DNA of 64,000 nucleotides from Streptomyces sp. YIM 130001 (GTDB lineage: Bacteria > Actinomycetota > Actinomycetes > Streptomycetales > Streptomycetaceae). The stretch spans positions 62,001 through 126,000 of the forward strand of contig NZ_KZ984568.1 of the NCBI RefSeq assembly GCF_003574445.1. The letters are read 5' to 3'. The position numbers and the translations under genes are program-made. Below, in pieces: positions 48,870-58,178 of the stretch. Numbering within the stretch: position 1 is the stretch's first letter; the number at the start of each line of letters is the position of its first letter. The notes under the pieces were generated by a model. That model saw only the letters and a program-made list of their open reading frames with translations. It did not search any database and was not told the origin of the DNA.

Positions 48870-50429
48870 ATGAGTGACACCGGTACGAACGACCGGGACG
48901 CCGAGCGCGCGAGTTCCGCCACCGAGCGGACCGGCTTCGCACCCCGCGCGCGTTTCGCGGCAGGCGCCCAGTACATCGACGGCGCGCTGCGCGCCGGCAC
49001 CTCGGACCGCGACCACGCGATGGTGGACCCCGCCACCGGCGACGAGATCCACACCTACCGCCTCGCCTCCACCGCCGACGTCGACGCCGCGGTCGCCTCG
49101 GCGCGCGCCGCGTTCCCCGGCTGGGCGGGCGCCACACCGGGAGAACGCTCCGACGCGATGCACCGCTTCGCCGCCGTACTGGGCGACCGCGCCGAGGAGT
49201 TCGCGCAGGCCGAATCGCTGCAGTGCGGCAAACCGCTCAAGCTGAGCCGGGAGTTCGACGTCCCCGGCTCGATCGACAACGCCGCCTTCTTCGCCGGCGC
49301 GGCCCGCCACCTCGCGGGCCAGAGCGCGGGCGAGTACAGCGGAGACCACACCTCGTACGTACGCCGCGAGCCGATCGGTGTGGTCGGCTCGATCGCGCCC
49401 TGGAACTACCCGCTCCAGATGGCCGCCTGGAAGGTCCTTCCGGCGGTCGCCGCGGGCAGCACCATCGTCCTGAAGCCCGCCGAACTCACGCCCTTCACCT
49501 CGCTGTTGTTCGCCGAGGCCGCCACCGAGGCGGGCATCCCCGACGGTGTGCTCAACATCGTCACCGGAACGGGCCGCGACGCCGGTGAGCACCTGGTGGG
49601 CCACCCGGACGTGGCCATGACCTCCTTCACCGGCTCCACCGCCGTCGGCAAGCGGGTCGCCGAGATCGCCACCGCCACCGTCAAGCGGCTGCATCTGGAG
49701 CTCGGCGGCAAGGCCCCGTTCGTGGTCTTCGACGACGCGGACCTGGAGGCGGCCGTGCACGGCGCCGTCGCCGGCGCCCTGATCAACACCGGCCAGGACT
49801 GCACGGCCGCCACGCGCGCGTACGTCCAACGCCCGCTGTACGACGCCTTCGTGGCCGGCGTCGCGGACCTGATGGCCACGGTCCGGGTCGGTGACCCCTT
49901 CGACCCCGACACCGACCTCGGACCGCTGATCAGCCACCCACACCGGGACCGGGTGGCAGGTTTCGTCGACCGTGCCCGCGGCCACGCGCGCGTGGTCACC
50001 GGTGGCGTGGCACCGAAGAGCCCCGGTGCGTACTACCTGCCGACGCTCATCGCGGACGCGGCGCAGGACAGCGAGATCGTGCAGTCCGAGATCTTCGGCC
50101 CGGTCCTCGTGGTGCTGCCCTTCGACTCCGACGACGAGGGCATCCGCCTCGCCAACGACACCCCGTACGGACTGGCCGCCTCCGCCTGGACCCGGGACGT
50201 CTTCCGCGCGAACCGCGCCACCCGCGACATCCAGGCGGGCTGTGTGTGGATCAACGACCACATCCCGATCCTGAGCGAGATGCCGCACGGCGGCCACAAG
50301 GCCTCCGGCTACGGCAAGGACATGTCCGCGTACTCCTTCGAGGAGTACACCCAGATCAAGCACGTGATGTACGACAACACCGCGGTGGCCAGGAAGGACT
50401 GGCACCGGACGGTATTTGGAGCCCGATAA
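48870..50429 (+). CDS. Aldehyde dehydrogenase (gamma-aminobutyraldehyde / PuuC type)
   Basis: 519 residues from ATG 48870 with GGAGAG upstream. ALDH motifs: IAPWNYPLQMAAWKVLPAVAAG, LELGGKAPFVV (Glu) and INTGQDCTAATR (catalytic Cys), with GHKASGYGKDMSAYSFEEYTQIKHVM at the end. An N-terminal ~30-residue extension is rich in acidic and basic residues. It is followed by the Pot-type importer, suggesting that imported polyamine is oxidised by its product. It is clearly paralogous to the dehydrogenase at 38012-39448 (same catalytic and C-terminal motifs). Confidence 0.93.
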   Translation: MSDTGTNDRDAERASSATERTGFAPRARFAAGAQYIDGALRAGTSDRDHAMVDPATGDEIHTYRLASTADVDAAVASARAAFPGWAGATPGERSDAMHRFAAVLGDRAEEFAQAESLQCGKPLKLSREFDVPGSIDNAAFFAGAARHLAGQSAGEYSGDHTSYVRREPIGVVGSIAPWNYPLQMAAWKVLPAVAAGSTIVLKPAELTPFTSLLFAEAATEAGIPDGVLNIVTGTGRDAGEHLVGHPDVAMTSFTGSTAVGKRVAEIATATVKRLHLELGGKAPFVVFDDADLEAAVHGAVAGALINTGQDCTAATRAYVQRPLYDAFVAGVADLMATVRVGDPFDPDTDLGPLISHPHRDRVAGFVDRARGHARVVTGGVAPKSPGAYYLPTLIADAAQDSEIVQSEIFGPVLVVLPFDSDDEGIRLANDTPYGLAASAWTRDVFRANRATRDIQAGCVWINDHIPILSEMPHGGHKASGYGKDMSAYSFEEYTQIKHVMYDNTAVARKDWHRTVFGAR

Positions 50430-50440
50430 GCGACCGATAC

Positions 50441-50480
50441 CGGGCGGTCGGACGTCCACCCCTGGGGCCCCGACCGCCCG
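50441..50480 (+). terminator. Hairpin between aldehyde dehydrogenase and the binding-protein gene
   Basis: A perfect 11-bp stem CGGGCGGTCGG/CCGACCGCCCG with an 18-base loop, directly ahead of the ribosome binding site of the binding protein. It may be a partial terminator or an mRNA-stabilising element that sets the amount of binding protein. Confidence 0.6.
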
Positions 50481-50496
50481 TCCCCGAAAGGGCAGC

Positions 50497-51753
50497 ATGC
50501 GCATGGAGCTGTACGAGCCCGACCGCCTCTCCCCGCCTCAACTCGCGGCCATGCGGCGCAGCATGAAGAACGGCCGTGCGGCCCCGACCCGCCGCACCCT
50601 GCTCCGTGCCTCGTCGGGCGGAGTGCTGGCAGCAGGCGGCCTCGCGGGACTGAGCGCCTGCGGCATCCCGGCCGCGACCAAGGACTCCGGTGGCACCGCG
50701 GCCGACGACCACTCGAAGAAGGAGAAGCGCCTCCACTTCTCCAACTGGACCGAGTACATGGACGTCGCTGAGGACGACAAGAACCGCCGTCCCACCCTCG
50801 AGGCCTTCGCCGAGCGCACCGGCATCAAGGTCAAGTACACCGAGGACATCAACGACAACAGCGAGTTCTTCGGCAAGATCAAGCCGCAGCTCGCGGCCGG
50901 CCAGGACACCGGGCGTGACCTGATCTGCGTCACCGACTGGCTCGCCGCCCGCCTCATCCGCTTCGGCTGGGTGCAGAAGCTCGACCCGGCCAACCTGCCG
51001 CACGCGTACGCGAACCTCTCCGCCCAGTTCCGCAGTCCCGACTGGGACCCGGGCCGCGCCTACTCCTACCCCTGGGCCGGCATCTCCACGGTCATCGCGT
51101 ACAACGCCAAGGCCACCGGCGGCCGCGAGGTCACCTCCGTGAAGCAGCTGCTCGAGGACCCGAAGCTCAAGGGCCGGGTGTCGTTCCTCTCCGAGATGCG
51201 CGACTCGATCGGCATGGTGCTGCTCGACATGGGCAAGGACCCGGCCGACTTCACGGACGACGATTACGCGGCGGCCGTCGCCCGACTGCAGAAGGGCGTC
51301 GACAGCAAGCAGATCCGCCGCTTCACCGGCAACGACTACACGGCCGACCTCACCAAGGGCGACATCGCCGCCTGCGTGGCCTGGGCGGGCGACATCGTGC
51401 AACTGCAGGCGGACAACCCGGACATCAAGTTCCACGTCCCGGACAGCGGTTACATCACGTCCTCGGACAACCTGATGGTCCCCAACAACGCCCGGCACAA
51501 GCTCAACGCCGAGAAGCTGATCGACTACTACTACGAGCTCCCGGTCGCCGCCGAGCTCGCCGCCTGGATCAACTTCGTCTGCCCCGCCGAGGGCGTGCGG
51601 CCGGAACTGGCGAAGATCGACAAGGAGATCGCGGACGACCCGCTGATCGTTCCCGACAAGGCCATGGCCGCCAAGTCGCACGCCTTCCGCTCCCTCGACG
51701 AGAAGCAGGAAACGGCGTACGAGTCCAAGTTCGCCCAGCTCACCGGCGCCTGA
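50497..51753 (+). CDS. potD: Polyamine ABC transporter substrate-binding lipoprotein (PotD-like)
   Basis: 418 residues from ATG 50497, or from ATG 50503. Twin arginines in APTRRTLLRASSGGVLAAGG and the cleavage site LSACG indicate Tat-type export and a lipid anchor. The mature part is a PotD/PotF-type family-1 binding protein (LHFSNWTEYMDV, FAERTGIKVKYTEDINDNSEFFGKI, YPWAGISTVIAYN, GYITSSDNLMVPNNA). The aromatic and acidic residues would bind putrescine or spermidine. First of the importer set potD-potA-potB-potC. Confidence 0.9.
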   Translation: MRMELYEPDRLSPPQLAAMRRSMKNGRAAPTRRTLLRASSGGVLAAGGLAGLSACGIPAATKDSGGTAADDHSKKEKRLHFSNWTEYMDVAEDDKNRRPTLEAFAERTGIKVKYTEDINDNSEFFGKIKPQLAAGQDTGRDLICVTDWLAARLIRFGWVQKLDPANLPHAYANLSAQFRSPDWDPGRAYSYPWAGISTVIAYNAKATGGREVTSVKQLLEDPKLKGRVSFLSEMRDSIGMVLLDMGKDPADFTDDDYAAAVARLQKGVDSKQIRRFTGNDYTADLTKGDIAACVAWAGDIVQLQADNPDIKFHVPDSGYITSSDNLMVPNNARHKLNAEKLIDYYYELPVAAELAAWINFVCPAEGVRPELAKIDKEIADDPLIVPDKAMAAKSHAFRSLDEKQETAYESKFAQLTGA

Positions 51754-51788
51754 GTCGCCCTCCCTTCGAGAAGTCGGGACCAGAATCG

Positions 51789-52970
51789 ATGACAGACCAG
51801 TCGATCAACGACACCGTGGCGAGCGGCGCCGTCCGCCTCAGCGGGATCAGCAAGACCTACGGATCGTTCACCGCGGTCAAACCGCTCGAACTCACCGTCC
51901 CCCAGGGCTCGTTCTTCGCCCTGCTCGGCGCATCCGGCTGCGGCAAGACCACCACCCTGCGGATGATCGCGGGCCTGGAGGAGCCCACCACCGGCACCGT
52001 GCACCTCGGCGACCAGGACGTCACGGCCCTGCCGCCGTACAAGCGCCCGGTGAACACGGTCTTCCAGTCCTACGCGCTCTTCCCGCACCTGGACATCTAC
52101 GAGAACGTCGCCTTCGGCCTGCGCCGGCGCGGCATCAAGTCGGTGAAGAAGCAGGTCGGCGAGATGCTGGAGCTCGTCCAACTGACCGAGCACGCACGCA
52201 GGAAGCCGCACCAGCTCTCCGGCGGCCAGCAACAGCGCGTCGCGGTCGCCCGCGCGCTGATCAACCATCCCAAGGTGCTGCTCCTCGACGAGCCGCTCGG
52301 CGCCCTCGACCTGAAGCTGCGCCGCCAGATGCAGCTCGAGCTCAAACGCATCCAGAACGAGGTCGGCATCACCTTCGTACACGTCACGCACGACCAGGAG
52401 GAGGCCATGACGATGGCCGACCAGGTCGCCGTGATGAACGCGGGGGCCGTCGAGCAACTCGGCGCCCCCACCGAGCTGTACGAGAACCCGGGCACCACCT
52501 TCGTCGCCAACTTCCTCGGCACCTCGAACCTCATCGAGGCGGAGATCGGCGCCACCTCGTCCGACGACCTCGTCCTCGAGGCCGGCGACGGCAAGCTCGC
52601 CCTGCCCGCCGGGCGATGTCAGGCCGCCACCACCACGGGCGGCAAGCTGCTGCTCGGCATCCGCCCGGAGAAGATCACCCTCACTCACGCCGACGACGCC
52701 GGCACCGTCCCCGAGGGCCGCAACCGGATCACCGGCCGTATCACGGCGACCAGCTTCATCGGAGTGTCGACCCAGTACGTCATCGACAGCCCCGTCGCCG
52801 AGGGACTCGAGGTGTACGCCCAGAACATCGAGCGCGACACCCGCCTCGCCCCGGGCGCCGAGGTCGTCCTGCACTGGAACCCGGCGCACGGCTTCGGACT
52901 CGACGCGGACCAGTCCATCGACGCCGGTCTCGCCGGTCTCGGGGACGGATCCGACGAGGGGGCCGCATGA
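51789..52970 (+). CDS. potA: Polyamine ABC transporter ATP-binding protein
   Basis: 393 residues from ATG 51789. Walker A is GASGCGKTT, the Q-loop TVFQSYALFPHLD, the signature LSGGQQQRVAVARAL and Walker B VLLLDEPLGALD, with VTHDQEEAMTMAD. A C-terminal TOBE-type domain follows (LLLGIRPEKITL...NRITGRITATSFIGVSTQYVI). The regulatory domain may control uptake by polyamine level. The stop overlaps potB by four bases (ATGA). Confidence 0.93.
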   Translation: MTDQSINDTVASGAVRLSGISKTYGSFTAVKPLELTVPQGSFFALLGASGCGKTTTLRMIAGLEEPTTGTVHLGDQDVTALPPYKRPVNTVFQSYALFPHLDIYENVAFGLRRRGIKSVKKQVGEMLELVQLTEHARRKPHQLSGGQQQRVAVARALINHPKVLLLDEPLGALDLKLRRQMQLELKRIQNEVGITFVHVTHDQEEAMTMADQVAVMNAGAVEQLGAPTELYENPGTTFVANFLGTSNLIEAEIGATSSDDLVLEAGDGKLALPAGRCQAATTTGGKLLLGIRPEKITLTHADDAGTVPEGRNRITGRITATSFIGVSTQYVIDSPVAEGLEVYAQNIERDTRLAPGAEVVLHWNPAHGFGLDADQSIDAGLAGLGDGSDEGAA

Positions 52971-53899
52971 CCGACGCGACCGAGGCGCCGCCGGCGCCGC
53001 CCGCCGCGCCCGACGAGCCCGCTGCCCGGCCTCGCCGGCGGGGCAGGCTCGTCCCGTACTGGCTCTTGCTGCCCGGCATCCTGTGGCTGGTCGTGTTCTT
53101 CGCCCTGCCGATGCTCTACCAGGCCTCCACCTCGGTACAGACCGGTTCGCTCACCGACGGATACGAGGTCACCTGGCACTTCGCCACGTACTGGGACGCG
53201 ATCGGCGAGTACTGGCCGCAGTTCCTGCGCTCGGTGCAGTACGCGGGCACCGCCACGGTCCTGTGCCTGCTGCTCGGTTACCCGCTCGCCTACCTGATCG
53301 CCTTCAAGGCCGGACGCTGGCGCTCGCTGGTGCTGATCCTGGTGATCGCGCCGTTCTTCACCAGCTTCCTGATCCGTACGCTCGCCTGGAAGACCATCCT
53401 GGCCGACGGGGGACCGGTCGTCGGAGCCCTGAACAGCCTGCACCTCCTGGACGTCACCAGCTGGCTCGGTATGACCGAGGGGGACCGCGTCCTCGCCACG
53501 CCGCTGGCCGTCGTGTGCGGACTGACGTACAACTTCCTGCCGTTCATGGTGCTTCCGCTGTACACCTCGCTCGAGCGCATCGACCCGCGGCTCCACGAGG
53601 CCTCCGGTGACCTCTACGCGCGGCCGTTCACCACCTTCCGCAAGGTGACCTTCCGGCTCTCCATGCCGGGTGTCGTCTCCGGGACCCTGCTCACCTTCAT
53701 CCCGGCCAGCGGCGACTACATCAACTCCCAACTCCTCGGTTCCACCAACGAGAAGATGATCGGCAACGTCATCCAGTCGCAGTTCCTCACCGTGCTCGAC
53801 TACCCGACCGCCGCCGCCCTCTCGTTCCTCCTCATGGCAGCGATCCTGCTGATCGTCACCTTCTACATCCGCAGGTCCGGAACGGAGGATCTCGTCTGA
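52967..53899 (+). CDS. potB: Polyamine ABC transporter permease PotB-like
   Basis: 310 residues from ATG 52967. A proline/alanine-rich cytoplasmic N-terminus (~25 residues) and six membrane helices (YWLLLPGILWLVVFFALPML, TATVLCLLLGYPLAYLIAF, LVLILVIAPFFTSFLIRTL and others). The EAA-type loop is ERIDPRLHEASGDLYARPFTTFRKVTFRLSMPG. A four-base overlap with potA and a one-base overlap with potC (TGATG) tie the genes together. Confidence 0.93.
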   Translation: MTDATEAPPAPPAAPDEPAARPRRRGRLVPYWLLLPGILWLVVFFALPMLYQASTSVQTGSLTDGYEVTWHFATYWDAIGEYWPQFLRSVQYAGTATVLCLLLGYPLAYLIAFKAGRWRSLVLILVIAPFFTSFLIRTLAWKTILADGGPVVGALNSLHLLDVTSWLGMTEGDRVLATPLAVVCGLTYNFLPFMVLPLYTSLERIDPRLHEASGDLYARPFTTFRKVTFRLSMPGVVSGTLLTFIPASGDYINSQLLGSTNEKMIGNVIQSQFLTVLDYPTAAALSFLLMAAILLIVTFYIRRSGTEDLV

Positions 53900-54690
53900 T
53901 GCGCCGGCTGCGCCAAAACCTCGTGGTGATCGCGGGAGTGCTGTCCCTCGCGTTCCTGATCCTGCCCAACATCGTCGTCCTGGTCTTCTCCTTCAACCGT
54001 CCCAAGGGCCGCTTCAACTACGCCTGGCAGGAGTTCTCCACGGACGCCTGGAAGGACCCGTGCGGGGTGGCCGACCTGTGCGGCTCGCTCTCGCTCAGCC
54101 TGCAGATCGCCGTCTGGTCGACGATCGGGGCCACCGTGCTCGGCACGATGATCGCCTTCGCGCTGGCCCGCTACCGCTTCCGCGCCCGCGGCGCCGTCAG
54201 CTCGCTGATCTTCCTGCCGATGGCGATGCCCGAGGTCGTGATGGGCGCCTCGCTGCTCACGCTCTTCCTCAACATGGGCGCGCAGCTCGGCTTCTGGACG
54301 GTCCTGATCGCGCACATCATGTTCTGCCTGAGCTTCGTGGTCACTGCGGTCAAGGCGCGCGTCCTGTCCATGGACCCACGGCTCGAACAGGCCGCGCAGG
54401 ACCTGTACGCCAGCCCGGTGCAGACCTTCCTGCGGGTCACCCTGCCGATCGCGGCGCCGGGCATCGCGGCCGGAGCGCTGCTCGCCTTCGCCCTGTCGTT
54501 CGACGACTTCATCATCACCAACTTCAACGCCGGTTCGACCGTGACCTTCCCGATGTACGTCTGGGGTTCGGCGCAGCGCGGCACACCCGTTCAGATCAAC
54601 GTGATCGGCACGGCGATGTTCGCGGTCGCGGTGATCTGCGTCCTGGCAGGCATGCTGATCAGCAACCGGCGCCGCAAACAGGCGCTGTGA
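53899..54690 (+). CDS. potC: Polyamine ABC transporter permease PotC-like
   Basis: 263 residues starting in the potB stop. Six membrane helices; the EAA loop reads MDPRLEQAAQDLYASPVQTFLRVTLPIAAPGIAAG. The C-terminal FALSFDDFIITNFNAGSTVTFPMYVWG is typical of PotC. It pairs with PotB to form the channel. The oxidoreductase gene follows after 45 bases, consistent with one operon that includes the catabolic enzyme. Confidence 0.93.
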   Translation: MRRLRQNLVVIAGVLSLAFLILPNIVVLVFSFNRPKGRFNYAWQEFSTDAWKDPCGVADLCGSLSLSLQIAVWSTIGATVLGTMIAFALARYRFRARGAVSSLIFLPMAMPEVVMGASLLTLFLNMGAQLGFWTVLIAHIMFCLSFVVTAVKARVLSMDPRLEQAAQDLYASPVQTFLRVTLPIAAPGIAAGALLAFALSFDDFIITNFNAGSTVTFPMYVWGSAQRGTPVQINVIGTAMFAVAVICVLAGMLISNRRRKQAL

Positions 54691-54735
54691 CGTGCGGCCC
54701 GTCGTCCGGGCCGCCGCTTCGAGGGAGTGGGAACC

Positions 54736-56193
54736 ATGGCCCCGAGTGCCATGAGCAGGACCGTGTCCGGCGACGGGGCCGAGGCCCGCGACCAGGCCGT
54801 ACGGGCGGCCCTCGCCGACGCGGAGCCGCGAGCGTACTGGCTCGACGACCCGGCGCGGCCCGAACCGGAGCCCGCACTGCGCGGCGACACACACTGCGAC
54901 CTGCTCGTCGTCGGCGGCGGCTACAGCGGCCTGTGGACGGCCCTGATCGCCAAGGAACGCGACCCCGCGCGCGAGGTCGTCCTGATCGAGGGCCGCGAGA
55001 TCGCCTGGGCGGCTTCCGGCCGCAACGGCGGTTTCTGCGCCGCATCCCTCACGCACGGCGCGGCCAACGGACTCGCCCGCTGGCCCGACGAGTTCGACCG
55101 CCTGGAGGAGCTCGGCGCACGCAATCTCGACGCCATCGAGGAGGCCGTGCAGCGCTACGCCATCGACTGCGACTTCGAGCGCACCGGCGAGATCACCGTC
55201 GCCACGGAACCGCATCAACTGGCCGAACTCGCTGAACTGCACGAGGAGTTGACCGAACTCGGCCTGGTCGCCGGCACCGAGTTCCTGGACGCCGAAGCGA
55301 TGCGTCGACAGGTCGACTCACCGACTTTCCTGGGTGGCCTGTACGAACGTGACGGCGTCGCCATGCTTCACCCGGCCAAGCTCGCCTGGGGCCTCAAGCG
55401 TGCCTGCATCGACCTCGGCGTACGCATCCACGAACACACCCCGGCCACCGCGCTGGCGGGACACGGCGCGGGGGTGGCCGTCCGCACCCCCGGAGGCCGG
55501 ATCTTCGCCCAGGGCGTCGCACTCGGCACCAACGTCTTCCCGTCCCTGGTCAAGCGCACCCGGGCGTACACCGTTCCCGTCTACGACTACGCCCTGATGA
55601 CCGAGCCGCTCACCGACGGGCAACTGGCCGCGATCGGCTGGAAGGGACGGCAGGGACTCGGCGACCAGGCCAACCAGTTCCACTATTTCCGGCTCTCCGC
55701 GGACAACCGCATCCTGTGGGGCGGCTACGACGCGATCCATCCCTACGGCGGCCGGGTGGAGGCGAAGCACGACCACCGGCCGGAGACCTACCGGAAGCTG
55801 GCCGAGCACTTCTTCCGGTGCTTCCCGCAGTTGGCGGGCCTGCGATTCACCCATGCCTGGGGTGGTGCGATCGACACCTGCACCCGGTTCTCGGCGTTCT
55901 TCGGGACGGCGCACCGGGGGAGGGTGGCGTACGCGGCCGGGTTCACCGGTCTCGGTGTCGGGGCGACCCGGTTCGGCGCCGAGGTGATGCTGGACCTGCT
56001 GGCCGGTGAGGAGACCGAGCGCACCTCGCTCGAGATGGTGCGCCGCAAGCCGTTGCCGTTCCCGCCGGAGCCGTTCGCCTCAGCCGGGATCGAGCTCACC
56101 AAGTGGTCGATGGCCCGCTCCGACGCCCGCGGCGGGCATCGCAACCTGTGGCTGCGGACGATGGACCGCCTCGGGCTCGGCTTCGACAGCTGA
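54736..56193 (+). CDS. FAD-dependent oxidoreductase, PuuB-like (gamma-glutamylputrescine oxidase family)
   Basis: 485 residues from ATG 54736 with GGGAGTGGGAA upstream. A DAO-type fold: the dinucleotide motif DLLVVGGGYSGLWTALIAKE at about residues 56-75, then VLIEGREIAWAASGRNGGFCAASL. The FAD-contact AYAAGFTGLGVGATRFGAEVMLDLL lies near the C-terminus. In the PuuB family the enzyme oxidises gamma-glutamylputrescine to the aldehyde, which the co-transcribed aldehyde dehydrogenase could use. No glutamylpolyamine synthetase gene is in the window, so the true substrate could also be a free diamine. Confidence 0.85.
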   Translation: MAPSAMSRTVSGDGAEARDQAVRAALADAEPRAYWLDDPARPEPEPALRGDTHCDLLVVGGGYSGLWTALIAKERDPAREVVLIEGREIAWAASGRNGGFCAASLTHGAANGLARWPDEFDRLEELGARNLDAIEEAVQRYAIDCDFERTGEITVATEPHQLAELAELHEELTELGLVAGTEFLDAEAMRRQVDSPTFLGGLYERDGVAMLHPAKLAWGLKRACIDLGVRIHEHTPATALAGHGAGVAVRTPGGRIFAQGVALGTNVFPSLVKRTRAYTVPVYDYALMTEPLTDGQLAAIGWKGRQGLGDQANQFHYFRLSADNRILWGGYDAIHPYGGRVEAKHDHRPETYRKLAEHFFRCFPQLAGLRFTHAWGGAIDTCTRFSAFFGTAHRGRVAYAAGFTGLGVGATRFGAEVMLDLLAGEETERTSLEMVRRKPLPFPPEPFASAGIELTKWSMARSDARGGHRNLWLRTMDRLGLGFDS

Positions 56194-56352
56194 CGGTCGT
56201 CCCCCGGCCCACGTCAGGAACCGCAACTGCCCCTCCCGGTCCATGTGATCGCCGTCACCCGAAGAAAATCCGGAAACCCGCGTAAGGGATCCGCCCCGGC
56301 CGGGTCTCCCTCGTGACACGCACCGTTCGCGATCACTTGGGAGGTCCTGGTC

Positions 56353-56847
56353 ATGACTGGCTCGGGGTCGAAGTCGGCAGTGGAGTGGCTTGTCTCGGTC
56401 GCCCCGGATCCCGAAGCCTGCCGCTGGGAGTGGGAGCGCAACCCGCACGGCGTCGCGCTGCTTCCGGCGGGCCGGCTCTGGGACGTACTGATCCTGCCCG
56501 GCGAACTCGGCCGTCCGACGCTCGAGGTGCTCGACCGGTGCCTCGACCGTCCGGGCCCGGTGCTCGCCGATTTCGGCGATGCGCGGCTCGGCTTCTTCGT
56601 GCCGGCCGGCACGGCGGCCCGCTGGATCGGTACGGGTGTACGGGGCGCGGGTCGCGGCACCTGGATCGTGGTGCCGTACCCGGGGCGGGCGACCGGCGGT
56701 GTGCGCTGGCTGGTCGCGCCGGACGGCGAGGGCACCCTCTGCGATCCTGCACTGCTCGAACTCGCCATGCACGAGGCGGCCGCACAGCTCGCGCAGGGCG
56801 GAAAGGGGCACGAACGCGACGGCAGGCACACCGAGCGGGACCGCTGA
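56353..56847 (+). CDS. Hypothetical protein, unknown family
   Basis: 164 residues from ATG 56353 with GGGAGGT upstream. Tryptophan-rich for the region (WLV, CRWEWERNP, LWDVLILPG, RWIGTG, TWIVVPYPG, VRWLVAP) and without signal peptide or membrane helix. The repeated hydrophobic strand pattern suggests a compact globular fold. I do not recognise the family. A 159-base gap after the PuuB-like gene precedes it, and the chitinase promoter begins 22 bases after it. Probably monocistronic. Confidence 0.7.
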   Translation: MTGSGSKSAVEWLVSVAPDPEACRWEWERNPHGVALLPAGRLWDVLILPGELGRPTLEVLDRCLDRPGPVLADFGDARLGFFVPAGTAARWIGTGVRGAGRGTWIVVPYPGRATGGVRWLVAPDGEGTLCDPALLELAMHEAAAQLAQGGKGHERDGRHTERDR

Positions 56848-56869
56848 GGCGGGGGAACCGTCAGAGGTC

Positions 56870-56898
56870 TTGACAACCGGATTGGTCTGGACCAGGTT
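56870..56898 (+). promoter_or_regulatory. Chitinase promoter
   Basis: TTGACA (56870-56875), a 17-base spacer and CAGGTT (56893-56898), close to the HrdB consensus. The DasR-type operator overlaps the spacer and the -10. Confidence 0.75.
56881..56896. promoter_or_regulatory. DasR-type operator (dre) overlapping the chitinase promoter
   Basis: ATTGGTCTGGACCAGG matches the dre form ACTGGTCTAGACCAGT at 13 of 16 positions and is a near-palindrome around GGTCTGGACC. It covers the spacer and part of the -10, so a bound repressor would block polymerase. DasR controls chitin and N-acetylglucosamine genes in Streptomyces. Confidence 0.82.
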
Positions 56899-56941
56899 GA
56901 GGCGTCCCCACCCTCCAAATCCCCCATCTCCGGAGGCAGTT

Positions 56942-58144
56942 GTGGATCGCATCCGTGCGTCCGTCCGTTCCCGTCGCAGAATCCTCACTGCGGCAGCCGC
57001 GGGTCTCCTCGCGGTGTCCGGCTTCCTCACGAGTTCCCTGACCGGCACGGCAGCGGCCGCCCGCGCGGCCGACGCCGAACCTTCCCCCACCACCCAGGGC
57101 GAGACCCGGGACCGGACCGAGTCCCGGAGCCTGGCCGGCGGAACCCTCGTCGGCTATCTGCACAGCAGCTTCGCCAACGGCTCCGGCTACGCGAAACTCG
57201 CCGACGTCCCCGACAGCTGGGACATCATCGACCTGGCCTTCGGTGAACCCACCTCCGCGACCTCCGGCGACATCCGCTTCGAACTCTGTCCCCAGACCGA
57301 GTGCCCCGAGGTCGAGAGCAAGGACGAGTTCAAGGAGGCCGTCAAGGCCAAGCAGGCCGACGGCAAGAAGGTCCTGATCTCGATCGGCGGCCAGAACGGC
57401 CAGGTGCAGCTCAACACCACCGAGGCCCGCGACACCTTCGTCAGCTCGGTCAGCGCCATCATCGACGAGTACGGCCTCGACGGACTCGACATCGACTTCG
57501 AGGGCCACTCGCTGTCGCTCGACACCGACGACACCGACTTCAAGAACCCGACAACTCCCGCGATCGTCAACCTGATCGACGCGGTGAAGACCCTCAAGGC
57601 CAAGTACGGCGAGAGCTTCACGCTGACCATGGCGCCCGAGACCTTCTTCGTCCAACTCGGCTACCAGTACTACGGAACGGGGGAGTGGGGCGGCCAGGAC
57701 GCGCGTGCGGGCGCCTACCTGCCGGTGATCCACGCGCTGCGTGACGACCTCACCCTGCTGCACGTCCAGGACTACAACTCGGGCCCGATCATGGGGCTCG
57801 ACGACCAGTTCCACACCATGGGCGGCGCCGACTTCCACATCGCGATGACCGACATGCTGCTCACCGGCTTCCCGGTCGGGGGCAACACGGACAACGTCTT
57901 CCCGGCACTGCCGCCCGAGAAGGTCGCCATCGGCATGCCCGCATCGGCCAACGCGGGCAACGGCCACGTGGCCACCGGCGAGGTGAACAAGGCCCTCGAC
58001 TGCCTCACCAAGGGCACGGACTGCGGGTCGTACGAACCGCACGGCACCTGGCCCGAGCTCGGAGGTCTGATGGCCTGGTCGATCAACTGGGACCGCCACG
58101 GCGACTGGGAGTTCATGAACAACTTCGACGGCTACTTCGGCTGA
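56942..58144 (+). CDS. Secreted GH18 chitinase, catalytic domain only
   Basis: 400 residues from GTG 56942 with GGAGG six bases upstream. A Sec-type signal (RRRILTAAAAGLLAVSGFLTSSLTG...AAARA) precedes a single glycoside hydrolase 18 domain. The catalytic DxxDxDxE motif is DGLDIDFEG (about residues 180-188); SIGGQNG and the substrate-site MAPETFFVQLGYQYYG are present. No chitin-binding or fibronectin module is attached. It would degrade extracellular chitin and is expected to be induced by amino sugars through the dre site. Confidence 0.94.
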   Translation: MDRIRASVRSRRRILTAAAAGLLAVSGFLTSSLTGTAAAARAADAEPSPTTQGETRDRTESRSLAGGTLVGYLHSSFANGSGYAKLADVPDSWDIIDLAFGEPTSATSGDIRFELCPQTECPEVESKDEFKEAVKAKQADGKKVLISIGGQNGQVQLNTTEARDTFVSSVSAIIDEYGLDGLDIDFEGHSLSLDTDDTDFKNPTTPAIVNLIDAVKTLKAKYGESFTLTMAPETFFVQLGYQYYGTGEWGGQDARAGAYLPVIHALRDDLTLLHVQDYNSGPIMGLDDQFHTMGGADFHIAMTDMLLTGFPVGGNTDNVFPALPPEKVAIGMPASANAGNGHVATGEVNKALDCLTKGTDCGSYEPHGTWPELGGLMAWSINWDRHGDWEFMNNFDGYFG

Positions 58145-58178
58145 GCGGGGTCACGTCCGCTGACCGGCGCGTCGAGTC

